Positions 10,809-24,800 of a stretch of 64,000 nt of DNA are shown here, in pieces. The notes under the pieces are model-generated. The model saw only the letters and a program-made list of their open reading frames with translations, had not been told where the DNA came from and searched no databases. Within the stretch, counting starts at the first letter, position 1, and each line of letters opens with the position of its first letter. This DNA comes from Glandiceps talaboti. Lineage: Eukaryota > Hemichordata > Enteropneusta > Spengelidae. The position numbers and the translations under genes are program-made. Where the stretch lies: positions 8,062,494 to 8,126,493 of the forward strand of contig NC_135552.1 of assembly GCF_964340395.1 (NCBI RefSeq), written 5' to 3'.

Positions 10809-11440
10809 ATGCCAAACCACAGTTGGGAATTTTATTACGCCAACTTTGTGAAAAATTGGATATGATCCAAATGATTCAAGGATCAATGACTTAGCCATGT
10901 AGAAAGTACAGTAACTGTACATAATTTATAACAAAAGTTCAACGTGCGAGATGCAGACTTTATGTGATGTTGTGTGGGTTGGGGGGGGGGGGCATTGCCA
11001 TATGGGTTCTGAGTTTGACTGTCATTGGTGGAAATGTTATACATTATCACTATCAGTACACCTATCGGGGCTATACTCAAATTAAATTCAAGGAAGTGCC
11101 CAATCGATATCGGATATTTTTTTTTTTTTTAGAGTGAAAGAGGTTTTATAGAAGTGTAAAAACATAGTCACTTTGGTTTGCGTTGTAATTCCTTCCACAA
11201 ATATAACTTGGTGTAGTCGCCCAGGAAAAAAGTACATAACTCATTCATTACATGAATTATCCTCAATTTATAGCCCAAGTGTTCTAATTCTAATTTGTCA
11301 ATACATCTTTTCATCAAGCATTATAAACAAAATTTATCATTCTTGTACAGTATGGTCAATCTATATGTTATGTGGTTTTGTGCCTGGCTAAAAACTGAAA
11401 TATTATGTGTTTACCACCATATGTAACAGAACTATATAGT

Positions 11441-11580
11441 TCCCCTTCTCTCTCCCTCCCCCCTCTCCCTCCCTCCCCCTCTCTCTGCCACCCTTCCTCT
11501 CTCTCCTTCCCCATCCCTCCCTCCCTCCCCCATCTATCTCTACCTTCTCCCACCCTCTCTCTCAACCCCCTCCAACACAC
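11441..11580. repeat. CT/CCCT-rich polypyrimidine tract
   Basis: Roughly 140 bp of CTCT, CCCT and TCCC motifs on the plus strand, an uninterrupted polypyrimidine bias apart from a few bases. Confidence 0.85.
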
Positions 11581-12081
11581 ACTGACCCCAGATGCAAGAT
11601 ACTGGTCATGGATAACCCAAGAGGCATGAGTTAGGCTATAGCTTGGTGCATCTGTATCTTGTATGTGTAAAGTAACTACTGTAATATAAAGCATTCATAA
11701 CATTTTTCTGTTAAAATTGTCAACATTTTTTAGGTAAAGTTTTTTTTTATAATTTTAAATTCGTCTCAGTAGTCCATGCTGACGAAATAGGTATTTAATT
11801 TAAATAGAAAACTGTATTTATTTTTTGACAAATCTTTACTAAAACTTTTTTTTTTTATTTCTTTGATACAAAAGGGAGTGTGCTAATGTGAAGTTTATAC
11901 ATTTTCTTTGGCAATTGATAACAGCAATGTACATTTAAATTGATTTTGTTGTGAATTTTAACCACAAATGCTGAACAGTTGTCATCAATAAATTGTTACT
12001 GTAACATCATCTGGGTAGAATTTTCTCAAATTTATTTCAAAAGTCAATTTCTAATGATCAAGAAGTCAATTGTTGTGATTT

Positions 12082-12370
<289 letters not shown>

Positions 12371-13633
12371 ACTTGCAACGTCATGATTATCATGTAGAGT
12401 GCAATTTTGTGAAGTGTAGACCAGTTCAACGTAACACTCCCTTTTCACTTTTTTACGAATTACAGCTTGTTATGCATCAAAATTTATTTTCTACTCAGGG
12501 ATTCACGAGTGTTAATTTGTATATGACATGATGACACTTAGTAATTAATTTTATGTTAATATATATTTCTACAGATGTTGGTGTACTTCAAGTAGGGTAG
12601 AATAAACTAGACAGACAGGAAGGGGGGGGGGCTTGGATGTCAAAGGTCATGCTACAACTTATCAGTCTGTAATCTGGGTTGTCTTTCATATCCTTCCCTT
12701 TAATATTTACATAATATTTACATAATATATTATATAAACCAAGACCTGCTACATGTACAATTTCCTGTTATACAAGGAAATAAGATGAGGAAACATACTT
12801 GTATCATTGACAGTATATGTACATGTATTTAGTACTTGTATATCTGTATATCTGTAAACTGAAAGATTCACAAATGTTTGCACAGTGATGTCGCTTAAGC
12901 CACTTGTCTATGCTTAAGCTTAAGGAACAAACAATTCAATAACAAATGTGATATCTCTTGTGTTCACACAGTTGACTTTTCCACAGATACAGGTCAGTAC
13001 ATTACTTTGCATTCATATGACTATACAATATACCATTATTATAATAATTTCTTTATCTTCTACATGTATAGCCCTTCCATATTATTAATGAATACCAGGA
13101 CAAAAAAAAACATTTCATAATTTCATCAAGTTAAAAATATAGTTAGTCTGGATGCAAACGTGCTATCAAATTATCTCTGGAGATTTGACATTTAAGATTC
13201 GATGAAGGATAGCACAAGACTAAACATAGTCTGTCCCGTTACCAGCTGGTTTACTGTACTGACTGTGACTTCCATTGTTGTTGTCTTCTCATTGCTGACT
13301 GTGAGATGATGACTACTTAGATGGAAGTCAGTCAGTACAGTAAACAGGCTTAACCATCGAATGAAAAAAACATAATTTCTGCACAATTTATTTTTTTGTT
13401 GAGACCTCCCAATGCTAAGGCACAACTGGAGGACAGTGTCTGCCTTTTAACTTGATAACAATTTAGCTTTAGACAGGTCTGTAATTATCACACACAAGCC
13501 AGGTATATGCATTCAAACACACAATATGGGTTTTATACCCTGGTCATTCTATGTCACTGGTTGTGCGGTGCTCAAAGTGCAAGTTCAAAATGTTCCAAAT
13601 CACCATTATTTTTACACAGAGAGGCATAATTAT

Positions 13634-13769
13634 ATTATTCCCAGTTTTATTCTTCAGCCAACCAGAAAAAACTTAACGATATGTCACTATTTGTCTAGTG
13701 ACTTGTATTGACATGGCCCCTTACATCACTCATATTTTCCTTGGCTGGATAAAAATATTGAGAATAATA
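13634..13769. mobile_element. Foldback MITE, 'TTATTCCCCAATATTTT' family, copy 1
   Basis: The left arm ATTATTCCCAGTTTTATTCT and the right arm ending in AAAAATATTGAGAATAAT are imperfect inverted repeats. The core contains TCTAGTGACTTGTATTGACATGGCCCCTTA, shared with 19316-19460 and 62119-62264. Confidence 0.65.
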
Positions 13770-15560
13770 ACTGAGTACATCTGCTGTTAGTTCTTTTTTT
13801 CACATTCTGTACTTGTTGATGTCTGTATTTCAGGGGAAGCCCTTGTGTAGCATTTCTGAAATCTTTGGTTTAAGTAGATGAAGCGATCCATCATTGTTTG
13901 CACTAATAGTTGGTTGATGTTCATGGTCATGTATGAGAAAACAACAACGGATTGTTGTTGGATGAGGTGAAGGCCCGAGAATGGCCCGAGATGGCCTTGG
14001 GATGAGATGGCCTTGGAATGAGCAGTCTGGGACCAGTTGGTTTTGGGATGAAGTGACTGTCACCTTATCTTTCCGTCTATGGTTTAAGTTGACCATTTGG
14101 TTTTAATAACACAGTGATTACAACTACACCAGAGATACGATGTTGGGATATAATTTTATTGGACCATGAGTTTAACAACATCATAAAACTTAAAATCTAA
14201 ATCTATATGATTGCACAGGAGAAACAATTTAAGATTCCAAAGAGACTCTACCAGTGTAAATCTTGATACATCAAGTGATGAGAAAGACCATAATTACATG
14301 TGCTATTCCCTTACAGATATGGCGTGTCATGCCACATCACTATCAGCTAGTCACAGTGGGTGAGAAGCTTCATAGAACTGAACACCAAGACAAACCTTCA
14401 GTGTTCTCCCCACTATAGAGAAAGCACAGTGCTATAACTGTCCTCCACCATTCTTGGCAGCTTTCCGCCGTGTTTCCTTGAATGACAACATTATGTTAAT
14501 ACATTCGCATGTAGAGAAATGGCTGATCCCAATGTACATGTGAATAAACGTCAACATTCATGTCAGAGTATGTGTCAATGTTGAAGACATGCATATTATA
14601 TGCAGATCATTATGTAAGCATTATGCAAATTATGTTATTTATATGTAAATTGCTATGCAAATTAGTCACCATTATTGCAATCTATCATGGTAGAACACTG
14701 ATCTCACAATCCAACTTACTTCCTACAATCATGCAGACATTTATCATACTAATAATTTACATTGCATTGCAAAAATTATCATTTTAATGATAACATAAGT
14801 TTTATATTAAATCAAGAATATAATTATAATAATGGTGATTCCTATTAAATTCATTTCAATGTTGATGTACCAGGAAATGAAAGTGCGACCCATGAACAGT
14901 ACAGAGATTGAAAGGAAAAGGACATTTGAAGGGGCACAAGCTGAGTTATGTTTTTTTGGAATTGATGTAATTTTTTCCTGTATTCAAAAGATACTCACAG
15001 TATTCCACCTAACCATCACTTGCAATTAACTGAATCAAACTTGGTATTAAGATATAACTCCACTTATACACGATCCAATGACATAATTTATCATACATAT
15101 AAAAAAATGTATAGGCACTCCCTGCTATGGAATCAACAGTTCAAACAATGCCAGAATGCATACTGTTATGCAAAAATGAGGCATGCATTGATATTAACAT
15201 TATACTGGAATAGTTTAATCAAAGTTTTTTGGAAGTATTTTTACTCGAGTCAAATGCTGATAAACTCAGCTCATGCCCCTTTAAGTCAGATACTTATTGA
15301 ACAGATTCTGTATTTTTCTTACATGCAAAAGTCAACTATTGCACAGTCCAAGGCTACTTAGTATTCACTTATGTTAATTACATCACATACAGCAATGGTA
15401 TTCAAATTTCATGGTAATCACTTTTCAACAGAGAATCCTCAGATTGTGCATTATATTATGCAAAAGATGATAACAGGTTATATACGTACACATGGGATTA
15501 GGCATTCACCATTTTAAACATCATTTTTGTGTCATCACAAACTCACAAATTGTAACCGTT

Positions 15561-15566
15561 TTTAAT
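15561..15566 (-). promoter_or_regulatory. Candidate polyadenylation signal (ATTAAA) for the distal ACLY end
   Basis: ATTAAA on the minus strand about 178 nt beyond the stop codon of the distal terminal exon. Positional support only. Confidence 0.3.
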
Positions 15567-15743
15567 CCGCGATCATTACAGCTTTCATTCGCAATTATGT
15601 AAATCTATCCATGGGGACTACAGAAAGAGTACAAATAACTTTGACATGTCAAAAGTTCATAGTCTGACACCAAATACATAATATATATATACAAGGAAAT
15701 GTGAAACATATAGCATCTTCTCTGTTTCAAACGTAGAGACTGT

Positions 15744-15838
15744 CTATTCTGGCATTGTTTCTGGTAGGATGTACGAGATGTCATCCCATGGGTGGCGGTA
15801 CAGACCTTGTTTCAGACGCTTCTGATCCAAGAAGTGAC
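15744..15838 (-). CDS. ACLY: ACLY terminal exon 25b (distal alternative)
   Basis: Acceptor TTCTCAACAG, phase 1. It encodes [20 protein letters not shown] then [11 protein letters not shown] and TAG. This is the version closer to the vertebrate C-terminus. It is a duplicate of exon 25a with the same splice phase; see that entry. Confidence 0.92.
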
Positions 15839-18800
15839 CTGTTGAGAATATATAGAAAGTGTAAGTAATACTATACAGCAAATATCTAAGCACTCACAAT
15901 GTGTACACAGACATGATATTTTCTTCACTGTAATTGAAATTAAAGGCTCAGTTCAGGTTAGGTTTATTTTGTTGGCGTGAAATATAGTTACCTACCAGAG
16001 CCATAGAAAAAGTTGGCTCAGAAATAAAGACTGATCCTATTAAATCGTTATGGCTCCATTGATAAGATGACACTTATTTGAGAACCTGGGACTGAAACTC
16101 TGGATAACTGACACCCACACAGCAAGCAGCAACCCACACGTACATTTAGAAATTGTTGTCAAGCCCATGTAAAGACTTTTATTAGTGTGGTGGACAATTG
16201 GGTCTATGCTTACACACTGGATGGTCAACTAAATACACACTTTTTGATAAAATAGCTCATCAAAGAATTCAAGATGGTCTGCAGTAAAAATTTGGTTAGC
16301 GTAGAGTCCTCTCGTGCTCTTGCCTTACCCCTACCATGCTTGGCATTTTGCTAATGACCTACTGCTGTGGCCAGAACACAGGATCAAATTCTTTGTTTGT
16401 TTTTATTTATTCCTGCTAGGAGATGATGTCACTAGCATCACCACGTAAGTAGAACCAACTCAGAGGTTTGAGTTGTACGATATAAACATGATTACTATAA
16501 TAATATTGTTCAATGTTGCTGCAGGAAATCATAATCTGACTTTAGGTTTGCATATATGATAATGATATTATAGCAAAATGCTAGTTGTATAGTGTAAATG
16601 TAAAATCCACACACGAATGCATTCTAGACTCTAGGCTAGAATATAGCAGGTAGTGGATAAATTAAGTGCTCACTCTCAATATACATGTAAAGTGATCACA
16701 ACATCCTTCCTTTTTGATTGGGACAACTGTCAAACCTTTTTTATTTACCCGAAAGTCAGAGTTTGGTATTGGTTGTATTGTCACTATGAGAGTGGTGTAA
16801 ACATCATACTTTTGACATATTAAAGTGAGTTTTAATCATGATTCAACAGCTATCTGACATGTTAACTTTGAAATATTGCACAATATGTACACACACTTCA
16901 GTCTCTATACATATACATCACTTAGCAACAAGAACGCAGACTCTATTCAGTTGCTGTTCATGTACATTTTAAAAACAGTGGTCAAACTTTCTCTGATAGT
17001 TCTAATTCTCAGGTGTTTTAAGGTTTCTAGAGATGACGATCTTCTCAGGCAGAAGGGGGAACAAATGATATTCTACCTTGGAACAGTGGAACAAAAAAGA
17101 CTTAACGAAAAAATTTCAATCATTGAGGTGGTCAGCCAGTTACATTTGGACGTCCCAGAATAAAAATCAATCTTCTCAATCATGTCCTTAATTTCAGTGT
17201 ATTGAAGTTGACACATACAAATATCAAATATGATGCGCAACAGACATTGAATCTAATCTGTTTTATGAAAACTAAGAGCTTAGGCAGTCTAGTACTGTAT
17301 GACATGCTTATTAAATGGTTCAAATCATACAGTGAATTGTATGACATTGTTGTTAAATACACTCAAGGAAGTAAAAAATGTCACTGTATAGTCCTATTTT
17401 AGCTATCCGCGTTAAAAGAAGATGAAGTACATTTTAACACAAGAAATTGATGCCGTTACACTTTTGCAGATGATGTAACTTCGCTTGACAGACACACTGC
17501 TATTGAATTGTGGTTATTTAGAATTATATTTGGCATGGCAGAAATTGTAACATTTACTGCTCACTGCACTTCTGTCGTTATTTTTGACAGGCGATGTGAA
17601 CTTCAATGGCCTGTTAAGTTTAATATTAGTTGCTGTAACTAATCACAATAAGCGTTGAATTTGTCATGTACCTAATCTAATAATTAGATTACATACATGA
17701 GAAGTATGACATTTATTCCTGGCTTGTGACGATAACTGCCATATTGTGTTTTTTTTCCTTTAACCCATTCTTATCATAACATCATTGATTTACTGCACCT
17801 TCAGTAGTGTGAGTATTTAGGTCTTAGAAGGGTTATTCCAAAAAAACATCATGCACCTATTTTAACTTTGTTGGACCATGAACATTTTATCTGAACAAGT
17901 TTTTTTAATCCCCCAGTATGTTGTCAGCTAGCCAGCCTAGTCAACGAGCACATAGGATATACATGACCCCTCAGTGATTCACACACTGCCCCCTGTCAGA
18001 ATGACCAGACTTATAACACTGTCTGGGCCAACAAGGGGGACAGGGTGTTTTTCACACTCTATAGGGAAGTATTATAGAATATTAGTTGATACAGAGAAGT
18101 TTGAAATTTCGGTGAAACAGTGATTAAATTTATAACGTCCAATAAATATACGAACTCAAATTTACCTGTCTATAAATATCCCTAAACAGCAATTGATAAT
18201 ATCATAAATACATAGGACCACTTGAATATAGTGTACATACCGGTACCATAGGTGGCAGTGTATAGATAAGTATTTGTGAAAGAGCACCACAGAGTCAGTG
18301 ATGTAGACGTGAGTTGTTGTAATATACATATTAGAGAGCAACCAGTGTATAATAACACATTTAGAATGTAAGTTCTAATACACTGTATATTCATGTACTT
18401 GAGTTCATAAGTTTATCTGGGTTACTTGCCTAATATCATATCTAGGACATTCTCTTAAAGTAAGTGTTGCCAGGTAGCCCTTTTTAGACTAGAAGACTTC
18501 TAAAATTCTGTTGTTTTTTATACTTCCAAGGCTCTACATGTCATAAGTGTTCTGATAGGGTAGTGAACATAACTGAATGGTCATATTCTTATATCAAGTA
18601 CTATGTTGCCAACCTATGGTTTTTTTTTCACATGTGAGTGTCTAGTTCAGGTAGTTACATTTTCCATATGGTCATGGTCTCTTAGTTATTGGTTTCTTCT
18701 CATCAGATGTACAACCATTACAGATTGGAAGAAGTTTTATATTGTCTTTTCATGTTGCTGTCAGTTTCCATATCCACTATTTCTTGCAAGACTTCACAAT

Positions 18801-21800
18801 TTTCGTGATTTTAATATTTTTTTCTTGAATATGTCAAAAAAGTTTAGGGTCAGCAGTGAAAAAGTAGGTGTGGTCAGGTAACTGGAACCAAACAATTTTT
18901 TTTATAAGGCCTTAGAGACTTAGCTATCTGACTTGAAAATGCTGTTCATCAGTACATGTCCATACTAGTGTAGAGGCTATTCTTGGCTTCGTATCTCAAG
19001 ATCACTCTTCACTTAGAAGTGATCTGAAGCCACAGATAGCTTGTAGACTACCAATGTACTGTTAAGCCAGTATGTGTAGTCAGCTAGCCTAATCTTTCAG
19101 CTATCAATCTAGATACATATTTCACAATAACATATTTGTTACAACCATCTTTTACAAGCACGGCAGTTTGAATATGTTTGAACTAAAATGTACTTTTAAA
19201 TCCTGGTTGCTCCTCATTACAACAACTTGCTCAATTTAAGTGTCGAAATATTCCATATTGCTATAATAATAATAATTATATTTCCTGATTTTTCAGAACT
19301 TATGTTTGAGGAGGTATAATAATCATTTTCCCAATATTGTTCTTCTTTCAGTTTAAAAATATTTATGACCTAAGGGGGCCTTGTCACTTCTCATCTAGTG
19401 ACATGGTCCCTTAGGTCACTCATATTTTCTTTGGTTGAACAAGGGAAAATACTGGGGAACACTTTGTCCCATATATCAAATGACTATTAAAGTATCTGCC
19501 ATGTACACTATAATCCCTACACACACTCTGACACTCTTTATTGGGTGCAAATACTAAATTATTCTATGTTATTATAAACCCTTGTGAATCATTTGATGTA
19601 TATGAACTATACAGTGCCCACGAACCTGTCAACTCCTGTACTTGATTTGTCTACATCCCATATCAATAATGGTCTCATACTTTGGAGGAGGTACAGTATA
19701 GGGTTAGGGAAAGAAGAGTGGGAGGTGTGGGGGTGGGGGAGGAGCTAGGAGTTAACAATAACCCACTTATCGTACACTTATATCCAACAGATCAATTAAA
19801 CCCAACTATTGCCATGGTTTAACACCATAATTCTTAATACCATCATACAAAGTGCTTGTAGCAATCAAGTTTGTCCATTAACAACCAACATTTACAAAAC
19901 TATCATGGCATGTGAGTTTCAGAAATCAGATCATATTGAATTTGTTTGATGATAATTTTTTCTAGCGTAATGAGTATGGAAGAGTACACTGTAAGATATG
20001 TTGTGTCTTTCAGCACTCACCAGTCTTCTATTACTTGACATAGCAGCACAACACATCATATCTTACAGACAAAAATGGTACAGCTTTTCTGTTGATTTCT
20101 TTATCATGTGATTGTGTCTTTCTGGCATTTGTTGATATCTCTGTTCGAGAGGACTCAACAAATACTAGAACGACAAACTGCACATTATTTTTATCTGTAT
20201 GCGTTTGAAATTTGACAAGTCTAGAGAGTGTTGTGAAATGCTGGGCTAAAAAGTATTCCAAGAAAATGAGGTATTCGTAATGGACACAGCTGATACAATT
20301 AAAATTCTAAAACTCATATATTTTTGCCTATACAGCAAGACACTGTAAGAATGTAAGACCCCATCACCTCAAACTATAATGAATGAAATCGACATCATAG
20401 AGTACAACTCGGTATGCAATATTGTTCAACATGCAACGTTCTACAACTCAAACAATGTAATCATGCAGAAAATGACACTATAAGCAATGTTGCCATAGTA
20501 ACCATGCAAATGCACTATGAATATGTTTACTGAAAGTGAGAAAAAAGTTGACATGTAAAGAGAGAGAAACAACACAGCATTTAAAGGTGTTAATATTTAG
20601 CAAAGCGTTCAGGCATGATGTATGCTATATCATCCCATGGATGACGATATAGGCTCTGCTTCATGCGTTTCTGGTCCAAAAAATGACCTGTGTTTGAATG
20701 AAAAATGTGGAAAAAATGAGGCAAAATGTCTATCAGGTTGAGAAATTCCCAACTCTATGCTAGGCATGAATTATGATAATGTATGTAAGAGGACAGTACT
20801 GATAGACGATCTACAATTATTGATAATGTCTGTGAAAAGGAAAAATTTGAAATCAGTATGTAGGGTTAGATGTTTGTGTTAATGCAGTATAAATGAAAAT
20901 ACAGCCTTTTGAGAAATTTGTTATTTCATATACATTGTAAACATGCAGATTGGTAAGCAACGCATTCTATCAGCTGTTTAGCACAACAAAATATAAACTT
21001 GCTTTCTTGGCAAGGCATGCATGCATTTCATTCTTTTTTCATTCCATTCTCTAAGACATGTATGATGCAGGGAAAGTTTGGCTTCACTTCAGGTAATTAC
21101 TAGATAGAATAATCCAGAGACTTGGCTATGTGGCACTTGGCAGTGTAGTTTGCTGAACGTCAGTGTGTTGGGTTATGAATAGAAATACTTGGTTTGCTTG
21201 AATCTCATTTGAATGCACTGAAAAACGTGAATGGAATGTAAAACAAACTTACCAATGAATCCCATACTACGTCCTAACACAAAGAGTCCATTCAATGCAC
21301 CAATTTCTATGTATTCAGTGGCTTCCTCCCTGAAATACCCAACAACAGATTCTTAATATTCTTCTACATTGCTAGTCTAGTCCCTATACAGTTACTGTAT
21401 CATTATGATTTACATCTCCACCTCACATTAGTTAACCTCACAGACCAAGTTGGCATCCAGACTACTAAATTGTAGACTTATTATACAAACTGAAATGAAC
21501 TTTAACCTGTTTGTGTTACTATGTATCATAGTACATTGTAGCCTGTAAGTATTTAAGCTGCATTGGATGTACAGTGGTACTAAATCATGACTTGCTACTG
21601 TATACAATTGCTCATTATTAAAACGTTATTGCAGGATACACACCCATATATAACAGCACAGACATAATACAACAACGCAGACATTAAAAACCACAATAAA
21701 AGGATAGAAAATATTGACATTTCAAAAATACATTAAATTCCTATACATTAAAATCATCTTCGATCATAAAAAAAATTCTGAGGAGAATACTGTTGAAATT

Positions 21801-24800
21801 AATATATTAGAACTATTCTTCACTCTTTCAAAAAAACAAAACTAAACATTTTGTGTCTGAGAGCTTCAAATGTTGGAATGGTATGTGACAATCAGAGCAG
21901 AGAATGTCTGACTCAGTGTTTGTCTAACTGTGTTTGTTATACCAATGAGAAAGGAGTATTTACTCTGTATTGAAGTCATGGATCTAGGTTGCTTTTAATG
22001 GATGTGACCCATTTTTTTAAAAATGTCTGAATTGAAAACTAAAGGTTGATATAGACAGTAGAAGTATCCAGTAGTATACTTACATTGTAAAACATCCACA
22101 GTTACGTAGTAAATCAACAAATGCAACACCAATAAAGCCATCCACGTTGAGGATAAGGTTAGGTTTCTGTCAAAGTAACACAAAGAAATAATAAACAGAC
22201 CACTCCAACTTTGATATTTTGTTCATATTTTTGAGACATCATCAAAGAATGGTTGTTGTTCAAAACAACAGTTTGCTATAAATATTTGTTAAAATTTATA
22301 TTAATGCGTAGGGACAAGATAACTAATGTCTGACTAATGGTAACAGCACCCTTTTATGTTTAAAATATTGTGTGATACAATATCATTTGTTTGTCACATC
22401 TTGAATTTTGGCCGGAATTCCACACACACTGAAATAACACAAAATGCCTTATTTCCAAATGTCTGAAAGCATGTAAATATACATACACACATATTAAATG
22501 GAATGCCAGAGCATAATCTCTTGTAAAAATTATGATTTGACAAAAATCATACTAATATGTAAAATGTATATTTTGAATGTGAAAAGCAACAAAAGAACGA
22601 AAACAACAACAAAGTGGCTGCTTCCTCTTCAGACAAGAACCACATGTAACAAAGTCATCTGACAAATCTACGTCTACATATATAATAACAGATGATGAAG
22701 GCCGAGTCATTTTGCCAAAATAGACTTGGTAAATTATTTACACTATGAGTGTAGAACAAAATAGGATTCCAAGACAAAAAGAACAGCGTTTTCGGTTGCA
22801 CATGTAACAGTTTGTATAACATTAACATTCTAAGATTATAAAGTGTATGATATATTACCATAGCTGATCCTTTCAATTTCTTACACTAATGTCATGTATC
22901 ATATTTCATGTCTGGGTATTTCATGTCTGTTGGTTTTCACTTTCAGTGGTCAATTTTGAACTACACCAACTTTTTTGTCTTAGACCTTGAAAAGACTTGT
23001 AAAGTTGAAACTTAATAAATAATAAAATACTGTTTTTATATACAAATGTAGCGCTTTCCCACGCTGTGCTCAAAGTACTTTACAATCATTACCCCTGGCA
23101 CGGATCTATAGTGACACAAAGGCCCTTTAGTCTTCCTCAACTCCCTGGGTGGCATACATTGCAGCCCCTGTAAGCGCATAGGATTAAAGCGTTCGTCCAA
23201 GGACTTTATCCATTTAAAAACAAATGACAACGACAGGGGTCGAACCTTCAACCTGTAGATTCCAAGCTGGCCACTCTAATCATTCACCCATCATGACTCC
23301 ACTTCAGAAAATACATGCTGATTTTAACACAACTTAATTTGGACACTTGTGTCTTTTCAATTCTCACTCAAAGTATTGTCATGTCTAATCTATCATTATC
23401 CTCTATGTTATCAGTAAGTATTGCATATCAAGCTATTAGCATAGAATTAGAGTTTACCTTGGCAGTTGTCACCTTTTCCACATCTAAAGCATAGTTTAAT
23501 AGTGGAGTGGCTGGAAAGTTAGCTTGGGCAAACTCCTTTAGAATAACAACACGCATATCTGGGTTGTTGATCTGAAATAAATTTGAAAGAAATTAGTTTC
23601 TCTCCCTTGCAAGTGTCGAAATTCCAATAGAAACTCTTAAGATGTGAAGTTTAACTAACACATACATGCAATTATCTCTGATCAAGCTTCAGTACATCTC
23701 TTTTGTTACAAGTTTAAACTGCATCTGAACAGTGAGTATATCTGCCCTTACCTTCTTTCATGTTTCGAGCTAACCTTTCTCAGTAAACGTGTGACACAAG
23801 ATGGCTTAAAATAACTTGAAAGCTTAGGAAGTTTACCATGCTTTCAGATTCTCTAACTTGTCACTAGAGGGAGCTTTACATATACCATGGCCCACAGTGA
23901 TCTCAGGCTTGCCAAAATCAGCATGACACTAACTTTTTATCATCATACATATGCTACTGTAAACTTAGATATTTTCATTACTAGAACATTTTGTGATTAG
24001 ACAGTCTTCAGCTAGTTCTCAAAGACTAAGTTTTACTAATTACCAGACTGGTATCACTGTGTCCATGTACATGAAGGCATTTTAGTCACTACTTATTTTT
24101 GCATATTTGTTGTCCAGCGAAATAAGCAAAACTAATTCTTTACCAAAATTATCCAGGTTTACAGTAATTGAGTCACAAGGTCCGATATTCCCAGTGTTCT
24201 TGCCAAACAAAGTAACATGGGCAATGGGCATCTTGTAAATTCTGAATACCCTCCTTGATAAACAGGAAATCATACTCCAAGCCACTTCATTTTATATAAA
24301 AATGCTATCAAAACAAACCCTGAGCTGACCCCTTCCTTAGGTCTCCAATTGGCAACTAGAGAGGGCGCTGTCTCTTTCTCAGCCAGACTGAAAACGGTCT
24401 AGGGAGAACACTGACTCTTATAAAATACAATGTAAGAACAGTTCCCCATAAAAATCAATCATGCTATTACTTACAGATTTGACCCTGTGTCCAATACCCA
24501 TGATAAGTTTATGTTCTTTCCTCATTTTATTAACAAATTCCATAGGAATTAAGCCTGCGTCGTATGCTTCACTGAACTGTCTAGCAGCGGCATCCAGAGC
24601 TCCACCAAATCGATCACCCTACAAAAAAGATATGGATGTTAGAAAAGATGATGAAGATGTATGAAAAATCTCTATATTAACAGTCGTTAAAAAGACAGAT
24701 TTGCGATACCTGAATTGTTTATTTCACTAGCTATAAAAGACATTTTTGTAAAGTATTCATCAAAGCAAGACAAATACTATGACAAGGATTAGATCTGGTG

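Larger units (their letters stand above)
15839..20589. other. Interval between the two alternative ACLY terminal exons
   Basis: 4.75 kb with no further exon recognised; in particular no second copy of the penultimate exon (EIGALNG...) was seen. It holds dispersed repeats at 15950-16115 and 16270-16640 and a MITE at 19316-19460. The 3' UTR of exon 25a should be at its right end. No canonical AATAAA is seen on the minus strand within about 500 bp of that stop; one occurs near 19538. Confidence 0.7.

Noticed and set aside
11368-11694. 108-aa Arg/Glu/Gly-rich minus-strand frame
   Set aside because: It is the translation of the polypyrimidine tract.
13830-14096. 88-aa minus-strand frame
   Set aside because: No recognisable domain or conserved pattern, no splice partners, composition like the surrounding non-coding DNA.
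15839-20589. Possibility that the distal terminal exon belongs to a second, partial ACLY gene
   Set aside because: No duplicate of the penultimate or any other ACLY exon was seen in between, and the splice phase fits the main gene directly. A wholly separate gene is therefore less likely than alternative last exons.
23221-23303. Possible tRNA gene
   Set aside because: Although it has a perfect B box, the arms do not pair as a tRNA cloverleaf and the sequence continues into a SINE-like body found again at 56.5 kb.
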